Source: Bacillus licheniformis DSM 13 = ATCC 14580 (GTDB lineage Bacteria > Bacillota > Bacilli > Bacillales > Bacillaceae). Taken from it: a stretch of 64,000 nt of DNA. Where the stretch lies: positions 3,122,501 through 3,186,500 of the forward strand of contig NC_006270.3 in the NCBI RefSeq assembly GCF_000011645.1, in the 5' to 3' direction. The position numbers and the translations under genes were made by a program. Under the pieces are notes generated by a model, which was not told the DNA's origin, ran no database searches, and saw nothing but the letters and a program-made list of their open reading frames with translations. This document shows, piece by piece, positions 7,775 through 15,719 of the stretch (its first letter is position 1; the number at the start of each line of letters is the position of its first letter).

Positions 7775-8431
7775 ATGCAGAAATCTTACGCCGTTTTCGG
7801 GCTCGGCCAGTTCGGCGGCAGCCTTGTGAAAGCCTTCCACGCAAAAGGGGCGGAAGTCTTAGGCATCGACAAATCAGAAGAAAAAGTAAACGAATATTCT
7901 ACTTATGCAACCTACACCATTTGCGCCAACGCCGTTGATGAAAAGACCTTGAAACAAATCGGGATACGCAACATTGACCACGCATTTGTATCATTTGGCG
8001 ATGACATTGAAGCAAGCATTCTGACCTCGCTTTTGCTGATTGAAATGGGCGTCCCCAAAGTATGGACGAAAGCACAAAATGACTATCACCAAAAAGTTCT
8101 CCATAAAATCGGCGTCCATCGTATCATTCATCCTGAAAAAGATATGGCCAAGCGGATAGCCAGCCATATCACGTCGGAAAAGATGATCGATTTTGTCGAG
8201 CTGTCGCCAAACTACAGCATCGTCGAAATTGTGGCCACTAAAAAGCTGGACAAAAGAAGCCTGGGGGATATCGACGTACGCGCCAACTTCGGCTGCAATA
8301 TCGTCGGCATAAAAAGGGACGGGCATTTCATCATCGCACCGAGCGCTGATGACATGATATATGAAAACGATATTTTGATTGTGATCGGGCAAAATAAAGA
8401 TATTGAGACCTTTGAAAAAAAGGGCGATTAA
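7775..8431 (+). CDS. ktrA: KtrA-type potassium uptake regulatory subunit (RCK)
   Basis: A 218-aa cytosolic RCK protein that forms an octameric gating ring under the KtrB translocator. The N-terminal Rossmann domain shows GLGQFGGS and the C-terminal RCK_C domain (about 140-218) is the nucleotide/c-di-AMP-responsive part. Its sequence is intermediate between recalled KtrA and KtrC, but the adjacent KtrB-like gene and the locus (yuaA position) favour KtrA. It lies in an operon with ktrB, 2 bases apart. Confidence 0.9.
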   Translation: MQKSYAVFGLGQFGGSLVKAFHAKGAEVLGIDKSEEKVNEYSTYATYTICANAVDEKTLKQIGIRNIDHAFVSFGDDIEASILTSLLLIEMGVPKVWTKAQNDYHQKVLHKIGVHRIIHPEKDMAKRIASHITSEKMIDFVELSPNYSIVEIVATKKLDKRSLGDIDVRANFGCNIVGIKRDGHFIIAPSADDMIYENDILIVIGQNKDIETFEKKGD

Positions 8432-8433
8432 CC

Positions 8434-9753
8434 GTGAAGTTTAAACAGATACAATTAAGCCCGTCCCAACTGCTCGTGCTAGTGTTTTTATTTTTCATCA
8501 TATTAGGAACCCTTTTATTGAAGCTGCCGGCAGCAACGCCCAAGCCTATAGGCTGGATTGATACGCTTTTTACATCGACCTCGGCGATGACTGTTACCGG
8601 TCTGGCCGTCGTTGATACAGGCACGGATTATACGATGTTTGGTCAGCTTATTATTCTCGTTCTCATCCAGCTCGGGGGACTCGGCATCATGTCTTTTGCG
8701 GTGCTCATTTTTATCATGCTCGGGAAAAAAATCGGCCTGAAAGAACGGCTGTTGATTCAGCAGTCGCTTAATCAGACTTCTTTAGGCGGGATTATTAAAC
8801 TGATCAAGAGTTTGTTTATTTACTCCTTCGCGATTGAAATGCTGGCCATGCTGATACTTGCTGTCAAATGGATTCCTGAATACGGTCTCGCCCGCGGCAT
8901 CTACTACAGCCTGTTCCATGCGGTTTCCTCCTTTAACAATGCGGGATTTTCCATATGGCCGGACAGTTTAATGCGGTATGAAGGCGATCCGCTCGTCAAC
9001 CTGGTGATCAGTTTTTTGTTCATCGTCGGCGGGATAGGATTTACTGTATTGTCCGATTTATGGCATAAGCGGAGCTTTAAAAAGTTGAGCCTTCATTCGA
9101 AATTGATGATATACGGTACGTTTATCGTCAATTTGGCAGCCATGATCCTTATTTTTCTGCTTGAGTATCAAAATCAAAAAACGCTGGGAATGCTTCCGCT
9201 AGCTGAAAAACTTTGGGGCGCCTATTTTCAGGCTGTGACCCCGAGAACAGCAGGATTTAACACGACAGACATCGGAAGCCTGCGCGAAAGCACGATCACG
9301 CTTTTGCTCCTTCTTATGTTTGTCGGAGCGGGGAGCGCATCGACCGGCGGAGGAATCAAGCTGACGACGTTTCTTGTCATTCTTCTGTCGGTTATCACTT
9401 TTTTAAAGGGCAAAAAACATATTTCAATAGCCAAAAAAACGCTGAAAGACCAATTGATCCTCCGGTCGCTCGCTATTTCAACAATCAGCGTGCTGTTGAT
9501 TTTAACGGCCATCTTTATTTTAAATATGACAGAACCTATACCGTTTTTGGCGATTTTGTTTGAAGTCGTTTCAGCTTTCGGCACGGTCGGCCTGTCAATG
9601 GGGATTACGGCCGACCTGTCCCCTATCGGGAAGATGCTGATTGTTTTCATTATGTTTCTCGGAAAACTCGGGCCGCTCACATTGGCGTTTTCCCTGGCCA
9701 GACCTGAAAAGGAAAACATCCGCTATTCAAGCGAAGATATTTTGACTGGATAA
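8434..9753 (+). CDS. ktrB: KtrB-type potassium translocating subunit
   Basis: A 439-aa membrane protein of the Trk/Ktr/HKT family. Four M1-P-M2 repeats carry the selectivity-loop glycines TVTGLAVV, FNNAGFS, TPRTAGFN and SAFGTVGLS; the intramembrane gating loop is GSASTGGGIK. A GTG start 2 bases after the ktrA stop, with GGGCGAT as ribosome site, shows translational coupling. It is convergent with the DMT transporter gene, whose stop lies only 10 bases beyond. Confidence 0.92.
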   Translation: MKFKQIQLSPSQLLVLVFLFFIILGTLLLKLPAATPKPIGWIDTLFTSTSAMTVTGLAVVDTGTDYTMFGQLIILVLIQLGGLGIMSFAVLIFIMLGKKIGLKERLLIQQSLNQTSLGGIIKLIKSLFIYSFAIEMLAMLILAVKWIPEYGLARGIYYSLFHAVSSFNNAGFSIWPDSLMRYEGDPLVNLVISFLFIVGGIGFTVLSDLWHKRSFKKLSLHSKLMIYGTFIVNLAAMILIFLLEYQNQKTLGMLPLAEKLWGAYFQAVTPRTAGFNTTDIGSLRESTITLLLLLMFVGAGSASTGGGIKLTTFLVILLSVITFLKGKKHISIAKKTLKDQLILRSLAISTISVLLILTAIFILNMTEPIPFLAILFEVVSAFGTVGLSMGITADLSPIGKMLIVFIMFLGKLGPLTLAFSLARPEKENIRYSSEDILTG

Positions 9754-9763
9754 AGCGCGGACT

Positions 9764-10678
9764 TTAAAGCGCCTTGGGCGTTTTCCCTTTCACCGCCGGG
9801 ACGTTGTTTTTCCGTATGCTTTGCGAGGCCATGAACAGGATGATGCCTGAAAAAATGACCGCTCCGCCGATCACCTGCGTCATCATGACGGATTCGTCTA
9901 AAATCCAATACGCCAGCGCAACCGCTCCGACGGGTTCAAATAAAATCGCCACAGAAATCATATTTGTGCTCAGCCATTTCAGCACCCAGTTAAAGAGCGA
10001 GTGGCCGAGCAAAGTCGGAATGACGGCAAGCAGAAAGAAGTAACCCCAATCTGACGCAGGATAAGAAAAAAAGGCGGCGCCCGAAAACAGGCAGTATAGA
10101 CATAAAGTGAGGGCGCTGATTCCATATACAATAAAAGTGTAAACGGTCAAGCTGTGGCGTTTTCTGACATGCTGGCCAAACAGCAGATATGCCGTCACAA
10201 GCGCACATGCCAAAAGCGCCAGGATATCGCCGTAGAGCGCCTGGCCGCTTACTTTGAAATCCCCCCAGCTGATGTACACGCTTCCGCCGATCGCGAGAAG
10301 CGCACTGATGATCCCAGCGAACGAGACTCTTTCTTTAAATAAAAAATATGTACCGATAAAGGAAAAGATCGGCTGCAGCGTAACAAGAACAACCGAGCTC
10401 GCCACAGACGTGTATTCAAGCGAGCGAAACCATAAAATAAAATGAAATGCTAAAAAGAATCCCGCTGCCGCGGAAAACAGCCAGTCTTTTTTCGAAAAAC
10501 CCAAGACTTCTTTTCTTTTTCCCCAGAAAAAAGGAAAGATCAGCAAAGCGGAAAAAAAGAGACGATAAAAAGCGATGATTCCAGCATCAGCTGTTGACAG
10601 CCTGACGAAGATGGCGGAGGAAGACACAGCCAACACCCCGACCACTAATGCTATATACGGGTACAATGTGGTTCTCAA
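9764..10678 (-). CDS. EamA/DMT-family transporter
   Basis: A 304-aa membrane protein with ten hydrophobic segments in two EamA halves (about 5-135 and 145-290), typical of drug/metabolite exporters. The substrate is unknown. I prefer the TTG start at 10678 because GGAAGG (10687-10692) lies 8 bases upstream; the ATG at 10702 has no ribosome site and would place a basic stretch before the first helix. It is convergent with ktrB. Confidence 0.85.
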   Translation of the reverse strand: MRTTLYPYIALVVGVLAVSSSAIFVRLSTADAGIIAFYRLFFSALLIFPFFWGKRKEVLGFSKKDWLFSAAAGFFLAFHFILWFRSLEYTSVASSVVLVTLQPIFSFIGTYFLFKERVSFAGIISALLAIGGSVYISWGDFKVSGQALYGDILALLACALVTAYLLFGQHVRKRHSLTVYTFIVYGISALTLCLYCLFSGAAFFSYPASDWGYFFLLAVIPTLLGHSLFNWVLKWLSTNMISVAILFEPVGAVALAYWILDESVMMTQVIGGAVIFSGIILFMASQSIRKNNVPAVKGKTPKAL

Positions 10679-10798
10679 AATGAAATCCTTCCTTCTTTTC
10701 ATTTTTTCTTAAGCATATCCGATGGCGATGCGAAAATCGAGTGTTTTTTGGTTATTTTACCAGCCTTCGATATGGTACAGTTAAAACTAGGAGGGGAT

Positions 10799-11284
10799 AT
10801 GATGAGCATTTTTAATGAAGCGAGAAAAGAACTTTGGAGCGAGATTCAAGGCCTATCAGACGAAATGCTGAATAAAAGGCCGGCGGAAGACGAATGGAGC
10901 ATTCAAGAAGTGATCGACCACCTGAAAAAAATCGATCTGATGGCACTTCAAATCTTGAAGGAACAAATCAAACATGCACCGGTTAAATCAATCGAAGATA
11001 AACCGGTTCATCAGTTGGAAGACAGAAGCTCCAAACGAAAGGCGCCTCCATATGCGGAGCCGGAAAGAAAAACAGCGGATGCTTTAACCCTCAAAGCTGA
11101 GCTCGACAATGTCAGAACACAATTAACTTCAGTCATCGCCGCCTTTCACAATGAAGATTTTCAAAGGGTGCTGCCGCATCCGATTTTCGAAGAGCTTACG
11201 GTCAGGCAGTGGCTCGACTTCATCGGCCATCATGAAAGAAGACATATTAAACAGATCAAAGAAGTCAAGCAGAAACTGCTGTAA
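10799..11284 (+). CDS. yuaE: DinB-superfamily protein (YuaE-like)
   Basis: A 161-aa four-helix-bundle protein of the DinB/YfiT-like superfamily. The metal-ligand histidines typical of the fold are suggested by IDHLKKIDL near residue 38 and FIGHHERRHIKQIKEVK near the C terminus. Members include thiol-dependent metalloenzymes, but no specific reaction can be assigned. The sequence and its place next to a MOSC gene and gbsAB match B. subtilis YuaE. GGAGGGG lies upstream; either of two adjacent ATGs (10799, 10802) could start it. Confidence 0.85.
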   Translation: MMSIFNEARKELWSEIQGLSDEMLNKRPAEDEWSIQEVIDHLKKIDLMALQILKEQIKHAPVKSIEDKPVHQLEDRSSKRKAPPYAEPERKTADALTLKAELDNVRTQLTSVIAAFHNEDFQRVLPHPIFEELTVRQWLDFIGHHERRHIKQIKEVKQKLL

Positions 11285-11291
11285 TAAGCGG

Positions 11292-11322
11292 AAAGCCCCG
11301 GCTCTTAGAGACTCGGGGCTTT
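11292..11322. terminator. Bidirectional terminator between yuaE and yuaD
   Basis: Stem AAAGCCCCG (11292-11300) / CGGGGCTTT (11314-11322), between two convergent stops. Confidence 0.85.
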
Positions 11323-11330
11323 TCATCCGC

Positions 11331-11912
11331 CTAGGCAAACGACCTGGCGTCTTTCATGGCAGCAGGCGAATACGCCCACACTTCTGCTTGGTCGCCTTGA
11401 TGGATCAGGCCCGGGCGTTCAACGATGCAGACGATTCCCCTTCTTCCCATCGCATGGCGCACAAAGCGCGAAGCAAGCTTCGGTTTGTCGGGAAACTGCT
11501 CCTGAATGACTTCTCCGGGCTGAATGCACGGCTCATTCTCGCCCTCGCTCAACAAAGAGGCGCCGCTTGGAAAAACGATTCTGCTTCCTTCTCTTAATGA
11601 GGTTAAATCAGGCAGGCCGCTTAATGCGATATTGGCCCCGAGCCATTCCGGAAGGACCGCCGGAATGTTCAGCCGTCCGGCAATTTCAAGGCACTCTTCT
11701 ACCGAGACGATAGAAATCTGCCTCCTGTTGAAAATCTCCGTTCCTCTTTTATACATCGGCTCCCTTGCCCCGGCTTTTTTCGTCAGTCCAAAATGCAGAT
11801 CCCCCGGTATGCCCCCGTAATCGATTACGATCTTTGCCTGTTTCTCTGTCACAAATGACGCTGTGTCCGCTATGTATACGTGCTCCGCCACAGCCGTGCG
11901 CTTCTTCCACAT
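11331..11912 (-). CDS. yuaD: MOSC-domain protein (YuaD-like)
   Basis: A 193-aa protein of the molybdenum-cofactor sulfurase C-terminal (MOSC) family, as indicated by GGIPGDLHFGL, a long central domain and ASRFVRHAMGRRGIVCIV; a cysteine is present in the ENEPCIQPG segment. MOSC proteins handle Moco-bound sulfur or pyridoxal-independent sulfur transfer; the exact role is unknown. The start follows AAAGGGGATGGG. It is transcribed separately from gbsB, which ends at a strong terminator upstream. Confidence 0.85.
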   Translation of the reverse strand: MWKKRTAVAEHVYIADTASFVTEKQAKIVIDYGGIPGDLHFGLTKKAGAREPMYKRGTEIFNRRQISIVSVEECLEIAGRLNIPAVLPEWLGANIALSGLPDLTSLREGSRIVFPSGASLLSEGENEPCIQPGEVIQEQFPDKPKLASRFVRHAMGRRGIVCIVERPGLIHQGDQAEVWAYSPAAMKDARSFA

Positions 11913-11973
11913 TCAACCCATCCCCTTTTTTTCAAGATGTGATTTATTTTACATTGCCTCCCTTTTTTTCTCA

Positions 11974-12020
11974 AATTGAAAAAGCCCGCTGTGTGCTGCA
12001 CACAACGGGCTTTTTCAATT
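11974..12020 (-). terminator. Terminator of gbsAB
   Basis: A long stem AATTGAAAAAGCCCG / CGGGCTTTTTCAATT with an inner GTGTG-CACAC hairpin, immediately after the gbsB stop. Confidence 0.9.
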
Positions 12021-12023
12021 TTT

Positions 12024-13232
12024 TCAGACAGTTTTCGGGGTTAAATTGAAGCAGCGTTTGTAAATCCAATTGTACGCTTTTTCGTTCAGGTCTCTAGGGT
12101 TACCGACCGTTTGCGGATCTTTCATCGCTTCTTTTGAAAGGCGGTCGATCATGTCAGGTGATACGCCTTGCTCTTCAAGACTAGGAATCTCTAAGTCTTC
12201 CACAAGCTGATACATCCAGTTCACCGCAGCTTTAGCCGCTTCAACTGCAGACATGCCGCTTGTGTCAATTCCGAACGCTTTTGCAATGCGGGCAAATTTT
12301 TCAGGGTAGCCTTTCCAGTTGTATTCCATTACAGGGCCCATCATCGCCGCCACACATTGGCCGTGCGCGACAGGGATGATCCCTCCGAGCGTCTGGCTCA
12401 TCGCGTGAGCAGCGCCTGCGGATTCGCTTCCGTAAGAAAGGCCTGCAAGCATGGCCGCCTGCGCCATGCCGTATCTCGCTTCAAGATCTTCTCCATCGGC
12501 AAACGCTCTGCGGATGTAATGTGCGCCGTATTCGATCGCAAGAAGGGCCACCGCGTCAGTAATCGGCTGGGCAAATTTCATCGTATAGCACTCGATGGCA
12601 TGAGCCAAAGCGTCAACGCCGGTCATCGCTGTTACGTGCGGAGGCATTGATACATGCAATTCAGGATCGATAATTGTCAAATGAGCAGCAATCAGCGGGC
12701 CGCCCGTATTGAATTTAAATTCGCGCTCTTCATCTGTGATAACCGCCCATTGTGTAACTTCTGAGCCGGTTCCGGCAGTCGTCGGGATCGTTGTAAGCGG
12801 AGGAATCCGGTTTTCAAGCGGCTTTTTTCCTTCTGCCGCTTCATAGTCAAGGACTGAGCCTTCATGAGTGGCTTCAACTCCGATCGCTTTCGCCGTATCC
12901 ATTGAGCTTCCGCCGCCGACCGCGACAAGGCCGTCGCAGTTTTCTTCAGCATACAGTTTGGAACCTTCAGCGACAAGACGGACAGGCGGATTCGGCTCGA
13001 CTTTATTAAAGACGGCAACTTCTACGCCTGCTTCCTGAAGGGATACAACGACCGGGTTTGTTACACCGGCTTTGTAGATGCCAGGGTCTGTGACAAGCAG
13101 CGCTTTTGAAACGCCAAGCTTTTTCACTTCTTCCCCCACATGTTTAACGGCTCCGATTCCGTGCTTAATGACGGTAGGGATTTCAAACGTGTGGAATTTG
13201 TTCATCGCTTCTACTTTCATATTTAAAGTCAT
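12024..13232 (-). CDS. gbsB: Choline dehydrogenase GbsB (iron-dependent type III ADH)
   Basis: A 402-aa NAD-dependent alcohol dehydrogenase oxidising choline to betaine aldehyde in the cytosol. The type III ADH features are the nucleotide-binding GGGSSMDTAKAIG and metal ligands in DALAHAIECY and IPVAHGQCV. It ends the gbsAB operon; the start at 13232 follows AGGAGGAGA, 17 bases after the gbsA stop. The product is passed to GbsA to make the osmoprotectant glycine betaine. Expression is expected to depend on choline through GbsR. Confidence 0.95.
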   Translation of the reverse strand: MTLNMKVEAMNKFHTFEIPTVIKHGIGAVKHVGEEVKKLGVSKALLVTDPGIYKAGVTNPVVVSLQEAGVEVAVFNKVEPNPPVRLVAEGSKLYAEENCDGLVAVGGGSSMDTAKAIGVEATHEGSVLDYEAAEGKKPLENRIPPLTTIPTTAGTGSEVTQWAVITDEEREFKFNTGGPLIAAHLTIIDPELHVSMPPHVTAMTGVDALAHAIECYTMKFAQPITDAVALLAIEYGAHYIRRAFADGEDLEARYGMAQAAMLAGLSYGSESAGAAHAMSQTLGGIIPVAHGQCVAAMMGPVMEYNWKGYPEKFARIAKAFGIDTSGMSAVEAAKAAVNWMYQLVEDLEIPSLEEQGVSPDMIDRLSKEAMKDPQTVGNPRDLNEKAYNWIYKRCFNLTPKTV

Positions 13233-13249
13233 GAATAGTCTCCTCCTTC

Positions 13250-14722
13250 TTATGCTTTAAACCAATTGACAGCCGCCGGTTTCGTATTGCGGTAGACATG
13301 CTTCACTTCTGTGTATTCTTCAAGGCCCATGCGGCCAAGCTCGCGGCCGATGCCTGACTGCTTGTAACCTCCCCAAGGCGCTTGTGCGAAATAAGGGTGG
13401 AAGTCATTGATCCAGACGGTTCCCATGCGCAGTTTGGAAGCGACGCGCTCCGCTTTTTCGATGTCTTTTGACCAAACGGCGCCGGCAAGGCCGTAAATCG
13501 TATCGTTCGCAAGTGAGACAACCTCTTCTTCTGTTTTAAATGTTTCAACTGTTAATACCGGACCGAATACTTCTTCCTTAACGATTCTCATATCTGATGT
13601 ACAGCTCGAGAAGATTGTCGGCAGATAGAAGAAGCCATTTGCAAGTTCAGGGTCCTCCGGACGTTTTCCGCCTGTTTCCAGCTTGGCGCCTTCTTGCAAG
13701 CCGATTTCCACATATTTTTCAACTTTGCTGCGGTGTTCAGCTGAAATAAGCGGACCGCTCTGTGTCTCCTCGTGAAATCCGTTGCCAAGCTTGATTTTTT
13801 TCGCACGCTTGACAAGCTCTGCGACAAACTCATCTTGAATGGACTCTTCAACGAGAAGACGAGCGCCCGCAGAGCAAACCTGTCCTGCGTGGAAAAATAC
13901 CGCATTCAGCGCCTGGTCAACCGCTACGTCAAAATCTGCGTCTTTAAACACAATATTCGGATTTTTCCCGCCAAGCTCAAGCGCAATTTTTTTCACATTC
14001 GTACTTGCAGCCTGCATGATTTTCTTTCCGGTTTCAATTCCGCCGGTGAAGGAAATTAAGTCGACGTCTTTATTTCTGGCAAGTTCATCGCCGACAGTCG
14101 CCCCGGGGCCGAGAACAAGGTTGGCCACCCCTTCAGGCACACCGGCTTCTTCCATCAGCTTGAAGATCTTAATGGTTGTCAGCGGTGTGATTTCACTTGG
14201 TTTGACAACGATCGTGTTGCCCGCCGCCAAAGCCGGAGCGATTTTCCAGCTTGCCTGCAGGAGCGGATAGTTCCACGGTGTGATCTGCCCGCAGACACCG
14301 ACCGGCTCCCTGACAATTTTGCTTTTAGAATCGGGGATCGGTGAAGAAATGACTTCTCCGCCGTCTTTATCCGCAAGCCCTGCATAATATTGAAATACGT
14401 TTGCAATATCATCCATATCGGCTCTGCTTTCTTCAATCGTCTTGCCGGTATCAAGCGATTCAAGTTCTGCCAGCTCTTCGTGGTCGCGTCTGATCAGTTC
14501 GGCGATCTTTAATACGATGTTGCCTCGTTCAAGACCCGGCGTATTCGCCCACTCGCCGTCGTCAAATGCGCGGCGCGCTGCAGCAATCGCCCTAACAGCG
14601 TCTTCTCTGTCTCCTTCACTGACGGTTTCAATATGCTCTTGATTGTAAGGATTGATAATTTGGCGAGTCTCGCCTTTTTTGGCGCCCACCCACTTTCCGT
14701 CAATGAAAAGTGTTTGACTCAT
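13250..14722 (-). CDS. gbsA: Betaine-aldehyde dehydrogenase GbsA
   Basis: A 490-aa aldehyde dehydrogenase converting betaine aldehyde to glycine betaine with NAD. The catalytic Glu lies in LELGGKNPN and the nucleophilic Cys in AGQVCSAGAR; the C terminus is EYTEVKHVYRN. Length equals B. subtilis GbsA. The ATG at 14722 follows GAGGAGGC; the upstream frame to 14746 lacks a ribosome site. It is the first gene of gbsAB, with a SigA-type promoter at 14785-14813. Confidence 0.96.
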   Translation of the reverse strand: MSQTLFIDGKWVGAKKGETRQIINPYNQEHIETVSEGDREDAVRAIAAARRAFDDGEWANTPGLERGNIVLKIAELIRRDHEELAELESLDTGKTIEESRADMDDIANVFQYYAGLADKDGGEVISSPIPDSKSKIVREPVGVCGQITPWNYPLLQASWKIAPALAAGNTIVVKPSEITPLTTIKIFKLMEEAGVPEGVANLVLGPGATVGDELARNKDVDLISFTGGIETGKKIMQAASTNVKKIALELGGKNPNIVFKDADFDVAVDQALNAVFFHAGQVCSAGARLLVEESIQDEFVAELVKRAKKIKLGNGFHEETQSGPLISAEHRSKVEKYVEIGLQEGAKLETGGKRPEDPELANGFFYLPTIFSSCTSDMRIVKEEVFGPVLTVETFKTEEEVVSLANDTIYGLAGAVWSKDIEKAERVASKLRMGTVWINDFHPYFAQAPWGGYKQSGIGRELGRMGLEEYTEVKHVYRNTKPAAVNWFKA

Positions 14723-14784
14723 AAAAGCAGCCTCCTCATTACGCAAAGTTTGTTAAATAAAAATTTAATGTTTTGAACACTTTG

Positions 14785-14813
14785 AATTTATCATGCGCCA
14801 TTTTTTGTGTCAA
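14785..14813 (-). promoter_or_regulatory. gbsAB promoter
   Basis: TTGACA (14808-14813), a 17-base spacer and TAAATT (14785-14790) on the minus strand. Two TTCAA half-sites (14782-14786 and 14773-14777) overlap and follow the -10, a possible GbsR target. The remaining 14723-15045 gap is AT-rich and holds only this and the gbsR promoter. Confidence 0.7.
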
Positions 14814-14899
14814 AGCAAATCAGGCTGATTATTTTTTTTGAATTTTATGTGAATGCAGAGCTCACATGGGCTGAGACCGTTTGAAAAAAATTTTTGATT

Positions 14900-14927
14900 T
14901 TGACATTTCAATTTCTTTCGTTAAGAT
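14900..14927 (+). promoter_or_regulatory. gbsR promoter
   Basis: TTGACA (14900-14905), a 16-base spacer and TAAGAT (14922-14927), about 115 bases upstream of the gbsR start. It is divergent from gbsAB. Confidence 0.55.
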
Positions 14928-15045
14928 AAAGAACATACAGAAATAACTTAACAAACTTAACGCGGATTTTAGAACAATCCCCGATTTTTCGGGGGGCATT
15001 GAATCTGCAATGCCGATGTTCCGCTCCTGTGAAAGGAGGCAAGTT

Positions 15046-15600
15046 ATGGACAATCCCCGTGATGTTTCAGCAAAAGAAACGATCGCACAGGCAAAAGATC
15101 TTGTCATTGATTCAATCGCAGAAACAATGGATCTGTACGGCATTACCCGGAGTGCGGGCATTTTGTACGGAACGATGTACCTTTCGGATGAAATGACGCT
15201 GGACGAAATGCGGGAAGAACTGCAAATGAGCAAGCCCAGCATGAGCACAAGCGTAAAAAAGCTCCAAGACTTAAACGTCGTCAAAAAGACATTCCACAGA
15301 GGAAGAAGAAAACACAGCTTTGTTGCTGAAAAGGATTTCTTCAAATTTTTCACAAGCTTTTTCCCTAAAAAATGGGAAAGGGAAGTCAAAGTGAATCTCA
15401 TGGCTATTCAAGACGCTCAAAAAGCATTGGAGGACATCATCGAAAGCGAAGGGCTTGACGAAAGCATAAAAGAGGAAGCGAGAACTCTTTATGACCAGCT
15501 TGAACATTCAAAACCGTATTATGACTGGCTGCTGAGACTCGCTAAATCTGTCCAATCGGGAGAGATTTTTGAGTTTATACCGATTGATAACAAGAAATAA
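15046..15600 (+). CDS. gbsR: Choline-responsive repressor GbsR (MarR-like)
   Basis: A 184-aa winged-helix regulator (YuaC/GbsR family). The DNA-binding part is about residues 40-90 (MREELQMSKPSMSTSVKKLQ), followed by a helical effector and dimer domain. In B. subtilis GbsR represses gbsAB and the choline importer OpuB and is released by choline. It is divergent from gbsA and followed by a choline-type symporter gene. AAAGGAGGC upstream fixes the ATG at 15046; the upstream in-frame start at 15010 lies before this site. Confidence 0.93.
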   Translation: MDNPRDVSAKETIAQAKDLVIDSIAETMDLYGITRSAGILYGTMYLSDEMTLDEMREELQMSKPSMSTSVKKLQDLNVVKKTFHRGRRKHSFVAEKDFFKFFTSFFPKKWEREVKVNLMAIQDAQKALEDIIESEGLDESIKEEARTLYDQLEHSKPYYDWLLRLAKSVQSGEIFEFIPIDNKK

Positions 15601-15667
15601 AAAGGTTTTATCCGCTCTGAAGTCAGCAATTTGCATACTTCCCAGAGTGGGGCAAAACCTTTTTTCA
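15600..15667 (+). terminator. Terminator of gbsR
   Basis: AAAGGTTTT and CCGCTCTG (15601-15618) pair with CAGAGTGG and AAAACCTTT (15643-15662) around a 25-base loop, followed by six T residues. Confidence 0.75.
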
Positions 15668-15719
15668 TATTTTAATTTCAAGAAAATTCAAAAAATATTT
15701 TCGGAGGCGATGTGCATAC

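Noticed and set aside
14862..15401. 179-codon minus-strand frame across gbsR
   Set aside because: Antisense to gbsR; Ser/Phe-rich composition and no start signal.
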